The notes under the pieces: generated by a model
Seen by the model: only the letters and a program-made list of their open reading frames with translations
Database searches by the model: none
What the model was told of the DNA's origin: nothing
In this document: piece by piece, positions 25,711 to 39,900 of the stretch
How the letters are laid out: each line of letters begins with the position of its first letter
Numbering within the stretch: position 1 is the stretch's first letter
Program-made: the position numbers and the translations under genes
Origin: Balanoglossus misakiensis
Lineage: Eukaryota > Hemichordata
Direction of reading: 5' to 3'
DNA length: 64,000 nt
Assembly (NCBI GenBank): GCA_040954595.2
Contig: CM082580.2
Span: 7,998,001-8,062,000 of the forward strand

Positions 25711-26516
25711 ATTTGAAGGTCTGCGCTCCGTGTGGTATTTCTTCTCGCCCAAGTTCACGACTAACGCGCTGCACATGAGATCGTCTTCAGCCTGGTAGAC
25801 ACTGATTGCGTACGTTTAGGTGAAGACTATTATATTAGGTTATTTTGAAAAATGCATATTAATGAATATAATAATGCATATTATTAACGTGCGCTCGTGA
25901 AATTGGACCGCCCACTCGCCATCTGCTGCCAGGTAGATGCCAACTTTAACAGAAAAATAACTCTACCTCGGGGACTGTTCATAGATTATTTGTAACAAAA
26001 CTAGTAAAAGGTTTGCCAAGACTTATATATTTCGTTTTTATTTTGTGTCGACGGATGACGTGAGAAATTAGATCGATTCCAGAGACTGTGATTCTTTCAA
26101 TGGTTTTGGGGGTTTCCTGTCGCCTGCAATACTTTGACTCTAGCTTTGTGCTGCTGTTGACTTAGCATTTGCTCAGAATTTGCATATCAAGTCAGCTTTT
26201 AAGAGATGTGTTGGTGTTCGATTCGTTTCTACGTCACGGATTCTCTGCTTGTACAGCGCTGACGACACGCAGAGCTTCGGGGGAAAGTAAAATTGCAGCT
26301 ACAACTACAGAGAGACAAGCGAAATACAAAGAAAGCGTCATTTTGATGATGAAAGGGCAATGTGGGTGCGTGCATGTGATGGGTAGTTTTTGTGCGGCGA
26401 TTATAAGACATCTCGCTGTTGACCACATCGTTCATGTCACAACTAACTAACTATAACCAACTCACTCACTCACTTGGTCTCCCTCCCTCCCACCTCTTTC
26501 TCACCCACTCACCCAC

Positions 26517-26562
26517 CATTCATTCATTCATTCAGTCAGTCAGTCAGTCAGTCAGTCAGTCA
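26517..26562 (+). repeat. (CATT)n(CAGT)n microsatellite
   Basis: Two adjoining tetranucleotide blocks inside a wider CA/CT-rich stretch starting near 26460. Confidence 0.85.
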
Positions 26563-28122
26563 TTTATCCTGTAACTTTATTAAATTTACCATGCATATTC
26601 TCCAAGATAACCAACACAATTTGCACAACTGTACGATTACGATGCATTTCAAGAATTGGCCCTAAGCTTCATACATGCGTGTCCGGCCACGATATTGTGA
26701 AACGGCAGTCCCTGTGGGTACGTCCATGACGCAGGCAACTTGAACAAACTTGAGACACTTCACTCCTCACGCTGTATACTTTGCCATTGTTTTTGTGAGT
26801 AATTGGCGTAATTTGTGGCTCTCGAACAAAGGCCAGTCATGTCATCACTGCTCTCCGACCGTCAGCCAACAACACTTGCCGCATCGTGACTTGTGGAGGT
26901 GTGAACGACATGCTTTGCCCACTTATGTAAAAATAGGCTGTCGGATGGATAGCATGGATAAACAATTATAACATTGCAGAAGTACTACTAGTATTCTCTT
27001 TTTATACCCATATAAAGGGTGTGAGTTGAGATGGGGATTAGAAAAAACAGTCATTGAGCATGTTTGAGTGAGCAGAAAAAAATTGAATGATTCACCAAAT
27101 GAAACTAAAATACTAGTACATGTGTTATGAAAACATGTCAGATATCAGCGACTTTTCCTCCTTTAAACGTTGAAGGTAATGTGTCACGACAAGTGTTTGA
27201 TTCTGTCCAGACTCTCCCACACCCCACTTGTGGTTTGATAATTGGTTAGCAAAAGTGGGAGGTGGGCGTCACCACAAATCCAACTCGGACAGTTTTTATA
27301 GTTTTTTTATATAATTTCAAGTTTGGGGATACTGACGAGCTGGACAGCTCACCATTAGAAACTGAAAAAAACAATTTGAAAATAATGTCAAAAGTAAGCG
27401 GCCTATTTCACATCGTTTGATCCCGGAGCACGTCTTCATTACGTCGGACTGCACAGGCCATACACCTATTACTTTTCTTAGCTGCAGGGGCGTACGACGG
27501 TTTCATTGAGAGTGACATAGAAACAGAAAGATTCACTGACTGACTGACTAACTGACCGACATGATTAGATGAACAAATTCACCTGGAGCGTAAAAGACAA
27601 ACAGCAGTGACAGGCGCTTTTTATTGTGTGGTTTACTTAAATACTCTTTTATAGAATTGCGCATTGTCGAATTCACAGTGATATCGTTTTTGGAAATCCG
27701 GACTTTCGAGGGAAAAGTCCACGTTTGTTGAATGTTGAATGTTTGTTTGATGTGACCATGCTCCTTGTAGCTTGTTGGAAGACGTGATGAGAAGCAACGC
27801 ACTCGTTCATAGACCTTGGAGTCCACTCCAAATACTACTTGAAATGTGTAGTCGCTGGGAAAATAGAGTGAATAGAGTAGAGTGATAAAAATATACTGAG
27901 AAAGGACGGAAAGACGACATCAAGAGATATTTCACTGAAAAGTGTAAGTTGCCGTTCCCTGATTCCTAAAGCAGCAATCATCATTACAAAGAGCGCTGTT
28001 ATCCCTCCGTCTATTGTTTCAGACGGACGCTGCTTATGCTTGCGCCTCCCTTCGTCCTTTTCAGCATCGTGGGTCTCAAGTGATCTTGGTGATAAATGGT
28101 TTGTGATTGGGTCATCGGGACT

Positions 28123-28137
28123 GGCGCCATCTACGGC
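28123..28137 (-). promoter_or_regulatory. CTCF-like motif
   Basis: GGCGCCATCTACGGC matches 13 of 15 positions of the vertebrate consensus RSYGCCMYCTRSTGG (minus orientation). This is sequence resemblance only. Confidence 0.3.
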
Positions 28138-28497
28138 TTCGAGCATTTTGCCAATATTTTACCGAGTTTTTGAGCTGTGTAGATTTAATACTGTTCAACA
28201 GAATTTAACTTTGGGAGCTGCATAGAATGAATATCGTTTTCTGGCCATAGAAATTGATGTCTCGTTCCGACCAAAAACTTACACTATTAAATGTTGTTTC
28301 ACGTTCTTCAGATTTGCATTCGCATGATGAACATATTGGTCGAAAAGGCGAATTCAGCTATTATAACTTATCAGAAGATATTAAAGCAATCTGTATTTAG
28401 CAAATTCTGGACAGAGTTTAATTCAGTTAAATGTTCAAGTTTGGCAAAAATCGTCTTAAAAAACATCATCCCTAGGACCAGTCTACTGACTCCGAAT

Positions 28498-28634
<137 letters not shown>

Positions 28635-29268
28635 AACTAATGATGAAATCTCACCCGGAAATCACTTGGACTCATTCATACCTCCATGGTTGGACTAAAG
28701 GGAGATGTGCTTGTACCTACTAAACCATTAAGATGGGGATTATGTACATAAACGTGTATGTGTAGTTATGTGAAGAATGTTCAACCTACACAGTCGCATG
28801 TGTCAGAGGTCAAGGTACATCCTTGTTTGCAGACTGTGCTGAGTGTACGGTATACAACTGGAGTAAGGGGTACAGGGATCCCTTCATCTGCGTAGGCGAT
28901 CGCAACGGTAACATTCTCAACGGAAGCGGATTTTGGGGAATCTGTAGGAGGGGGATAGTGACGGTGAGGAGATCGACAGTCAGCTTTTGAGTCTCTGGGT
29001 CTGCGATCGAACTCGTGAAGTCGACTTGGCACAGCCAGGGCAAGCAACTAGCAAATCAAGCAATGATCAAACCAATGTGGTGTAATCTTTAAGCGTGGGC
29101 GGGGATTTGACTTTCTGGTTCAACACTGACTGTTTATGTGCCATTGTGTTTCAACTCCGAAAGTTTTAAATAGACAAGAGGCGTGTGACTGTACAGTGAT
29201 CATCGTAAGTGTTGAATCGCGACGAGCAAGTCTGGATCTGTTACTGGGGCCAGAATCCTGCAGCAGTT

Positions 29269-29309
29269 TATAAACGCGCGTACGTAGGGTACAATCTTCC
29301 AGGTCAGTT
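29269..29309 (+). promoter_or_regulatory. Candidate THSD7 core promoter
   Basis: TATAAA at 29269–29274 is followed by an initiator-like GTCAGTT with its A at 29306, and by the ATG at 29346. The TATA-to-initiator spacing is slightly longer than typical. The implied 5' UTR is about 40 nt. Confidence 0.4.
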
Positions 29310-29345
29310 TCAGTTGAAACAAACTTGGCAGTTTGGCGGTTGGTT

Positions 29346-30889
29346 ATGGCTAAATCATCACAGAAATACTGTTTCAGCGTGAAAGTTTTCGTAGCACTCT
29401 GCACGTTGTATTCGCTCTCTGATCCAACGACTGCACAGAATGCCATAACCGGCGAATCCTTAGATATCTCCAACTATCTGGTTCCCACGTCAGACGTGTT
29501 TCTATGGGCTTCTTCGCCGTGGGGCGATTGTCAGCTCGCCCGAGCCGACAGTTGCTGTGAACGCCGATGTGAGAGAACAAGACAGGTCAAGTGCATAAAA
29601 GCAGCAAATGGAAAGACTGCGGCGGACTATTATTGCCAGGCGATCGGCCAGGGATCAGAGAAACCCCCGAGTACGCAACCTTGCTCGAATTGCACGGAAG
29701 ACTGCGTGCTGAGGACCTGGTCCAAGTGGTCGGGCTGCAGCGCGAGTTGCGGGCACGCCACCGAATTCCGAAGCAGACAGGTACTGCGTGCGCCCGTCGG
29801 ACTTGGGCAGAAATGTGGGGTGCTTTCCGAGTTTCGTGTTTGTGAAAAGTTGGCCGCGTGTCCCGTTCCCGTGTATACATGGAAAATCGGTCCGTGGACA
29901 AGTTGTCGACAGGTGAGTTGGAAGGGGGGGGGGGGGGGGGTCTTAACCTGGACTCCCTAGCTATTGGCCTGCAGTGAGTCAATTAGCCAGGAATGTTTTA
30001 ACTCGTCATTTGAGTAAAACTACTCAGTACTAACAGTTACAGACATGTCATATTATTTGAACACATCTCTTTTATCTACCACGGAACTGAGAAATGATCA
30101 TATAAGTCATAAGGACTTAGTTAATAAGCACTTAATTAGTTTAAAGTACCTCAGGGACTGGTTGGGGACAAAGTTGGGAAACTTTATGATTTCAAAATTG
30201 AAATCATTTCTTTGCCACACAGCTTAGTGTACAATGTATTTTGTCTAAATAAGATCAATTTTCAAGCCAATTTGATAGACCTTGAGGTAACTTATTTACA
30301 AAACAATTGCTACAATAAACAAAATAACAATTATTTGCATATTTAGTTGTACTTGTAGGCAATGCTGAAAACGAACTAGACTGATGACAAATACTCACTG
30401 AGCTGTTGGTGTTTTCTTTCCATATGGCCCACATTCTGCAATCTCAGTTGAGTTCTTCCCTACAACTTCTGAATTTTCGTCCAGAAGGTCTGAGGTCTGT
30501 AAGACAACACAGGATTTGGATACTGAAGGAGACAAGTTTGGCTCTTTGAAGGATATTCACTTGTAGTATACAGTTTTTAACCCAACAGAGAATCTCTACA
30601 GAAGATACTGACTGTGTGCACATTCAAACAAAATGGGTAGATCGGTAAATATGCAATCAGATTTTGATTGTTTGATGGGTTTTACGCTGCCGATAGATAA
30701 ATTGAAGTTATCCATTAAAAAGCAATCAATCATGATATGTGTATCTCCACTTGGGCTACTTAGAATAGTACTGGGTTTATAGATAGGCAGCTTGAGATAC
30801 AGTTGAAAGCACAGTTGAGTGATGATGATGATGATGATGATGATTCAATTGATGATGATGATGATGATGGTGATGATGACGCAATAATG

Positions 30890-30937
<48 letters not shown>

Positions 30938-33900
30938 TCGTCTTCAGCAGGCTTGATAATGTGCTCAGGCCCAAATTCACTATTTTGTCTTCATGGATGG
31001 TACACACGAACTGTGTTTTCAGCATTGTGTTGACAATATGTGACAGCACAGTGAACACTAGTACTGTCACGCACATCTGCATTATGCATGTAGCATAATT
31101 GCCTGGTATCAATTTCAGGGCCCTTTGTGTATTGGCAAAGTTTATCCAAGTTTTGAAAAAGTGTTTACTTGTAGCCCGCATATAACAAGGCTTGTCTGCA
31201 TCACTTGTCAGACTCTTATCTCTAAACAGGCATGCACATGATCTGGTCCACTTGTGAAGCTTCTGTGCTTTGATTACACATCTGCATATACTCTCACGTG
31301 ACCTTTGACCTCAGTGAGGGCCAGTGATTGCCAATTGTTCCCTGAAGTGGTGACTGACTCGATTGGGCGGGGGTCAGCAGACTTTGCTTTTGACCTTGCC
31401 CCTCTGAGTGAAAACAGAAACACCAGATCGAACTGTCGTGTGTCTACACATGTGTATGATTGTGTTGTAGACTATCTAATCAATGTGTTGCAAGCACTCG
31501 CATATACTCACATGTTTGTGTCGTGTTGTTTTGTGATGTGTTGCATTGTCTAGTGTTGTGTCATGTCAAATTGTGTAGTGTTGTGCAGTGTTGTGTTATA
31601 TAGTGTCATGCCATGTCTTGTCGTGTTGTGTATTTATCCTCTGTTTGTTTTATATCAACAAAATAAATTGCCTTTGGGCTTTCTTGAGATTCAAACTTCA
31701 CCTTGATCAAGAGATACGCTGTTTACAACCTGAATATGTGTGACCTGAAAAAAGATTACCATGTAGTATTTACACACGTGATGAATTGCATATTCCCTTA
31801 TCTGACCAAACAGCCTTGTGTTGCTATTCCTGAAACTGCCTGTTTTGTACGTTGCATCCTTAACATTGGCAACAGTACGGCCTATTATAACTCATAGTGA
31901 CTACTTCAAATTTGGGGTTAAACCACTTGACATAGGTGAGGGGGTTGCACTACCCAGCCTAAACACTGCCGTATGTACTGCAGCCTTAAATGTGAGTCAT
32001 GACATGGAATGCAATTTTATTGGAGCGCAGAAACAAATCAGAGGATGTGGAATTTGTTGATAATATGAGTACAAGTAGATTATAGAAGTTTACTTATGGT
32101 CACCCTAGACTGCTAACTCATGGTTCAGGCATGATATGACTTGAAAGACCATAAAAATGCAGAAGAAAATTTTCAAGATATATTCAGTCTGTGATGGAAT
32201 GACCAAAGCCAATAATAATCCATCAACATGTGCACTTTACACAGTGGATGCCATTACATGCGTACAGCTGCGACAAACATAAACAGTGTCTTTTCTGTGC
32301 TGGATAGCAACAGTGAGAGAATTTTATGCTCGACTCGCATTTTTAGACCAAACCTGTAAACCTGTAACTTTTGTGGATTTGGCATCTGTCGCTATGGATA
32401 CACCAGTCTGAGACTAGAATATACATGTGGACTGCACATTTGGCGCGTGTCTCCTACATCTGAATTAACAAGTACGTATAGTTGCTGTGACCTCTCCCTC
32501 GGAGGTCAAAACAGTCAAAACCAACATCTACAAAGTTATACACAAGTAGCATACGCAAACAGTCTGGCTGTGATACTACTTGAATAATCAAGTCAAAAGT
32601 GGCAGATGGTGGAATTGTAGTTTGAGGCAGTTAATGGCCATCAGATGCACAAATAAGAAAAATCACATGCAATTAGGGTTAGAGCGCGATATTTTTGTTA
32701 AAACAGTATATATCTCTGTACTATGAGTTGGTAATCTGTCTTGTAGGTAACAGATCTGAACAAGAAATGAAATAAATTTCACAGAAAATGCCAAAAGTTA
32801 CATGGCTTCTGTCCCTTCAAGTGTAAATTTTCTGAGTCGTAACAGAACGTCACATACTCAGTGAGAGGTACATTAGCGGAAAAGTGCAGCATGCCTATTG
32901 AAGCGTATAAATCCGCGATTTTGATCAATTGACAGTACGCATCACGATGAAGTACGTCGCCTGTCCAACTAACTGAAGAGCAAATTGTTTTTTATCTTTT
33001 ACGACTCTTTGCCATGTCAAAGGCCATCAGTTTCCTGGAAATCTTCTTTACTGTAATCGTGTAAATGCACAAAAAAAGCTTTTAACCTTTCTGGTGCCAT
33101 TGTCAATTCTAATTCACTTTCTGACATGTGCTAGATGCCAATTACTGTTTATTGTCTGATTTTAATACATTTCTGGTGTGAAGTTCAAAATCGCGAAGTA
33201 TAATATGATTTACGTAAACTTAATTATAAAAATCACTTGCTTTGAAATTTCATGATAAATATTCTTAAAAATTGTAAACATTTTAAAAAATTTGAAAAGC
33301 AATTTGTTCTGTCTGTTATTGATCCTGTCGTAATGGTTTTATTTCTCTGCGTAGATAAATGGAAGTTCCAGCTCACAATGTGGTGTCGGGCAGAGAAGTC
33401 GTGCTATTGGCTGTATCGATGACAAGGGTCATGAAGTCGACCAATCACAGTGCCTGCTGAGTGTATCAGGTATGTGTGAAGTTCTCTACAGATGCATTTG
33501 TTTCCATGGTGACTTTCAAAAGTATATTACCACGTATCATAACATCTTGACATTTTGTTGTGCTGTAGGGATTAAAAAAACAGCAGTTGGGAAGCTAAAT
33601 TTTGCATACCTGTACCTAGTATATTAAAAAATGCTATTATAGAAGATTAAAGGTATATGGTCACCTCTTATTTACATATGCCCATATATGGTAATAATGG
33701 GTGTGCGTAAGTCTTCGAATGAGCCTGTGGTGGTGCTCTTTTTTTGGCGTGGCCATCGAATTGAAAATCTGTTATTCAGGCTAGATCTCAACTTTTTGAT
33801 GGTAACTTTGCATAGGTTATGAATTGATTTTTGCATGTTACCCTATTGGATACAACCGTCTATACAGTGATCTCTAAAATTCCAGGTGCCAGTGCTACAA

Positions 33901-36900
33901 AACCAGTCAGCGCCGAGGCTTGTGATTCGCCCTGTGACTGCGTTCTATCCACCTGGGGTCGCTGGTCAGAATGTTCGCAAACTTGCAGAGACGAAACGGA
34001 AATGGACATCACTGCTGCTTTCCAAACGCGCGTCAGGCAAATCGTTGTGTTGCCGGAGTACGGAGGGTCTCCCTGCCACTCCATGATCGAGAAACGACTC
34101 TGCGATATGACGGCGTTGCCGCGATGCCCAGGGTTTCGCTGGCACGCAGAGGCGTGGGGTGTCTGCCGCGTCGCTCTTCTGGAAGCCGAGGGTGCCTGCG
34201 GAGCCGGACAGCAGAGGAGGCAGGTCTACTGCGTTGGGGATGACCATGACAGGCAACCAGTTGAGGATACTTTTTGTCTCAAGGGTAAGTTTGCTAACCT
34301 CAGATCTACCCATATCACTATAATCTTTCAACAGTCACCCCAGTATAGTATTGTGCAAAATTACGTAAACCAGCGCAGTATCATGGAAACCCCAAAGGAT
34401 CATGCCATATTTTGTTTACTTGCTCGTATTCAAATTGATGTAACTTGCTTATATCACATTTAGGCTTCAAATTGCACACAATTAACATAAAACTTCAATG
34501 ACACAATATTTTCTAAGGTTGGATCAGCATCCTTCATTATATGTAAAGTTCTGGGATTTTTTCACCCTGCTCTCTGTATAGGCTAAAAGTTTATATAAGT
34601 TCTTTCTAGATTTGTTCATACTGTATACCTGCACTACCAAGTATATACATGTATGTATGTGAATGATTCTGTCTGTCTGTCTGTCTGTCTGCCTTCCTGC
34701 AAGCCTGACTTACTGACTGACTGAGTGTCTGTCTTTCAAAACAGCAGTATAAAAGTGTCCATTTTGGGCAAGTTCATCCAATTTCATTCAGCCTTCAGTC
34801 AGCCGTACCTTGCCTGCATAGTGTCAACAACTAAAGCTATCCAATCGACATTTTTAGTGCTTGCTAAATAGAGGACTTTTGGCCTTGTGGTTTATGGTTT
34901 CTAGCTGTAATTGACCTGCCTTCAGAGTACATTGATGAACATCTGATAAAGTGTGTTTGTACAATACATTTTCAAGCACTATTCATTTTGGTACAATGGC
35001 CGGCATTTGCAACTTGAAGGGTTACACCTTTTAACTTTAACAGAAAACAGCCTTGTGTGGTTCTAATCTCATGCGAAGGGCAAGTCCATTCGCCAGTGAT
35101 GGCAACTCAGGGTGCCATGGCAACCAGGAGGAGCCATACTCTTCCTGAGAGTCTGGCTCTGATAAACTGTAGTGTCGTTCCCTGTTGTCAGTGACAATCA
35201 CAGGAAGTTCAGTGAAAAGAAAATATTTCATCCATTGTTTGTTTGACAATGACACATCCATTGGGAGCAATGTCCTGTTAAAACCCCATTGATTGAACCT
35301 TGAAAAAATATTTACAATTTGTACTCTGTGTTATTACTAGAACTATAATAGTCGTATACATGTAAGACAAGAGTGTTTCAAGTTTGACAAGGTTTGGTTA
35401 ATGGAAATAAGACATGACAAAATTATTTCCCTGCTCCTGCAGGAGGAAAAATGGGGAAAAAGCATTTTCTAGTAGAAAAGAGGGTTTGGAATTAAGACAG
35501 GTGTAGTACCGGTAATAGTTGTTATGGTACTCAAAAAAATGATTTCTGGTAAACTCTCTCTGTTTTGTAGGAGAATGTATGACAGAGCACAACTGAGAAT
35601 TGTGTTCAGAACAAAGCTGTGTCTATGCAATATTCATTGGCAATCTAATCTAAGGAAACTTTTAAGACAGCCATAAAGACGTTTAGTAGTTTTATGTTGC
35701 TATTTTTAAGGACATGAGGCAACTTTCAGCCAGACATTGGATGAGCTATAAAACGGCTTAGAAAGTCAATTTACATTTTGTGTTCCACAGACATGTATTG
35801 GACAATGTTTATTTCAGAGTGCATTTTGTGATTTCCTGGCAATTTCCGGCTGACCTGGCCCCCACCCACTTAATGTTGTGGTTGCAGAAAAGGAAAAAAC
35901 ATCTGGTAGCTGGGTAGGAGTCCTGCCATTCTCTCCTGGGCCCGTGCTGTGATGTCATTTCCTGTCACGATCACTGATAGTGCAATTGAAAGACTTCTAT
36001 GGCTTTTGAGTTAGTCTGAATAGAATGGGATATGATCCAGGCATGCAGTGTACATGTCACTTTCTATGAAGAAAAGGGGGAAAATTATTGCAATGTAGCA
36101 TGTGATGTATCAGATAAAATAGATGAAGATGCTATCTATATTGTGGTTTAAATGGAAGAGTTGGGTGTATATGTATTTGTGTCATTCTGTTTGTGCAAGA
36201 CTGACAAATCTGTGTTTCCATCATGTGCTGAATTATGAAACATTGATAAAGCTGTTGGAAAAGGCAAAAAAAATTGATTGTGAAATGTTACGTGAAATAT
36301 TTTATCGCGGTCACAGCCACTGTAGAGTTACAGTGACTGAGGTTCGATAGATGACTCTAATAATTGTAGATCTTTTATTCATTTTATATGAAATCTCACG
36401 CATACAAACATTTTACAAAGAGGGATGTTCTACTTTAACTACTGGTGTAGTATCTGGCTGTGTTTTGTCAAAACATGGCCAGATTCTTGACTATGTATTC
36501 ACCAACTTCTGGTCTTTTCCTACTCACCCAATAAAATAGGGCATGGTTGTAACACCCTTAATCTTAACAGGAACTGACTGTTCAGTGAGTCATGCACACA
36601 TCTGCAGCTTATCAAAGGTCGACAGACCGTGTAAAAGCATGAACTTGAACTGACCAAACTTATCAGGTCAACAACAGGAGACATCGCCCCACAAATACCA
36701 GAGTCTAATTGCACGACATGTTTGCCAGAGTCCCAAGGAGGATTTGGACGTGGACTCAAGGCTACCAATTACTGGTAATCTGGAGGCCATGCAATTATAA
36801 GTCTTTGTTTGTCCTGTGCTGGTCAGTCAGCCGTGAAGCTGTCAATCTCTGTGCCGCAGAGATTGCCTCTCAAATGGCCGCAAACTGTGATGTGTATGAG

Positions 36901-39900
36901 TTCAGGTACAGATGTTGAGGACTAACATGCAAATTATAAAGGGCCCACAAAATGAGGTCAATGTCTTTTGAAATGCTAATTTACAGCCTTACAATATGGT
37001 ATGAGAAATGTCATTAACTAGAGACTTTTTACAGAGATTCAAATAACCTTATTACAAAACCTGCCATACCAGCATTCACCTGTATTGAAATAAAATACAA
37101 TATTTAGCAAAAAAATTGAGTTTTTACAGTAGCATACAGTAACTTTACCACTGTTTTCTTCTGTTTTCATTCAGAAATGGCCAAGAATTCGAGCTACCCC
37201 AAGCCGCCTTCACACCGTGCCTGCCAGGTGCCCTGCCCACAAGACTGCCAGCTTGGAAACTGGGGCAACTGGTCGCCGTGCTCGCAAAGCTGCGGTCATG
37301 GCGGTCACAAAGTGAGAAGTCGGGAAGTGTTGGTGAGGGCGGCGCACGGTGGGGCCGAGTGTGGACCTCTTACACAAAGCACCAGGTGTGAGCCAGTGGA
37401 CTGCGTGTGGTGGCATACTGGTAGGTACAGGTATACACTCCCCCCTCCCCACTGCTGAATTTTGGTTCATCCCTCAGTACCCGTTGCTTTCAGTGGGCTT
37501 AATTTGGATAGTATACATGTATCTCTCAGCTTTAAATTGGAAACATATTCTATTCTGTGAGTTTAAAAATGTACATTTGAAATCATTCAAAGTGAATTTT
37601 TTTTTGCAGGGCGATGGAGCAAATGTTTCCTTGACTACGGTTACTATGGCTGCGGCCTGGGAAGTCAGGTGCGCGTCTTGTATTGCAAAAGTGCCATGGA
37701 TGAGGTGTTGGATCGGTCCAACTGCTCTCGTCTGGAGCAGCCACCACGGACCAAGGCTTGCAGGGTGCCATGTCCGTCAGACTGCGTAGTGTCAGAGTGG
37801 TCCGACTGGGGCGCTTGTTCTAGGTCGTGCGGTAAACGTGGCGGCGTGCAGATGAGGACAAGACAGATCTTAGGTGAGTGGTGGATCAGATGTATATAGA
37901 CTCTTCATCTTTATAGTTGCTGTGCCTCTGTATGTGGAACAGATTCCTGCCTCATGTAGTTCTATGTTCCACAGGACATTGTACGAGGACGGGCTGAGAG
38001 ACACCTTGACTTTCAGTCGTCGTAAGGGATTGATTTAAATGAATATTCATGAGCAACAATGATATTTTATAAAGATTTGTTCTTCATGTAATCGCAGCAT
38101 CAAATACATATATGATACTAGCATAAGGACAGAGACTGACTATAGACAGTGAGAAAAATACATTTACCTGTGTGTGTTTTCTTTGCATGTTATATTTCAC
38201 ATCTCTCTATATTTAGCCTATGCGGATCCAGAACACAGCTCATGCCTCCCAGAAGACGAGCTGTCACAGACCCGCGTGTGCAACGAAGACGTGTGGTGTC
38301 GTAGTTACATGTGGCAGGTTGGACCGTGGCAGGTGTGTCAGCCTTCGGAGGACGGCCTGTGTGGAGAGAAGAACGGCACACAGATGAGAACGGTCACTTG
38401 TGAAAAAGACACGGGTAATGACGAAAAATCAGGGGGTTTTGTTGCATGGGTACATTTTGGATATATCGGTAACCATTTTGGGACAATTTTGCTCTCAATC
38501 AAAATTTTCCATGGTGGCCCCCAATTTCTCTATTTAGAGAGAACAATCTTAAGTTTTCTTGGGCAAAATATGAGAAAAACTTTTCCAGGTGCATCTACCT
38601 TTAATAAAAACTTGTAACTTGTCAATGTCATAATTCAACGTTATGTGTCGACCGTTCTTCGTGTAGGGGTACCAGTCGAGGAACATCACTGTGATGCAGC
38701 TTCCAAGCCTAACAGCGCCAGACTTTGTAACGTATCCTGCCCCGTTGACTGTGTTCTCAGTGTGTGGACTGGTTGGTCCATCTGCAGTCAAACCTGCGGT
38801 GAAGGCTATCGATACAAAACCCAGCGAATATTACAGCTGCCAGCTCACGGAGGAACCCAATGTCCTTCAAAAGCAGATAAAAATGGTGAGATGTCTTAAG
38901 CATTCAGTTCCGATACATGCATGTGTTTGATACATTGATGCATGTATTTCCAATGCCAATATCATTTCTGTTGAAGTTCACAAATTTAGGGTCAAACAAG
39001 TAAGTTCACAAATATTGATATTGATATTGATTTCAGGCATCATTACCAAGAGGGGCAAGTGTCGAGATTTGCCACCCTGTTACAGCTACGAGTGGCAATC
39101 CATCTCATGGAGCGACTGCACTGTCCTGGATGACCAGTGTGGCCCTGGCTACCAGACAAGAGACGTGTTCTGTCAACGAAGCGATGGAGTCACAGTTGAC
39201 CACGGTAGGTTGAATATGCATGTGATTCTTCTTGTCTCGATCTGCATTATGCAAATAGTAATAATGACACCAATGCGAATGAATTGTACAGTGTTGGACT
39301 GGTAACGTTTCTCTATTTTTCGTTCATTTCAGGAGTTTGTCTGGAACATCTTCTGTCTGCTAGGCCGCCGTCTCATCGTTCGTGTCACGTGCCATGCGCC
39401 GGCGACTGCTTGCTCTCCGAGTGGTCCAGTTTCACTCCGTGCTCCCAGACGTGTGGTGACGCGCCGGGAGTCATGGTTAGATACAGGCACATTACCACAA
39501 CAGGTCAGTATGTGCTGCTGATACATGATCAGCTGATGTTGAACCGAGTCTAAAGTTTGTCGTGCGTTACTCGTCACAATCATTTTGCAACCAGTGGGCT
39601 GAAACTGTGATTGGAATGTCAGGCATACATACATGTACATGTGTGTATGTGATGTACCGGTATGTATATGTACATGTGTATGTGTTTATTTACTTACTTA
39701 TTTATTTATTATATTTATTCAGGCCCTACAAATAACATAAGAGAGCAGTGCCCTCACATCAGTGACCGTGACCTACAGGAGACAGTGAGCTGTCACACCA
39801 ACCCATGTCCGTCGTTTCACTGGGATGTCGGAGAATGGACAAGCTGTATACTTCACAGCGATGATGAAAACCTAGGTGAGACAGCAAAAATATATATACA

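Larger units (their letters stand above)
29913..33354 (+). other. THSD7 intron 1
   Basis: A 3.4-kb intron starting GTGAGTTGG and immediately entering a 17-G run (29924–29940). It holds the (GAT)n/(ATC)n tract, a degenerate TGTTG-rich minisatellite (about 31500–31625), and a minus-strand exon-like segment at 30399–30496. First introns commonly carry regulatory elements, but none is identifiable here. Confidence 0.7.

Noticed and set aside
30777-31181. Frames encoding poly-Asp and poly-His
   Set aside because: Translation of the (GAT)n/(ATC)n repeat only.
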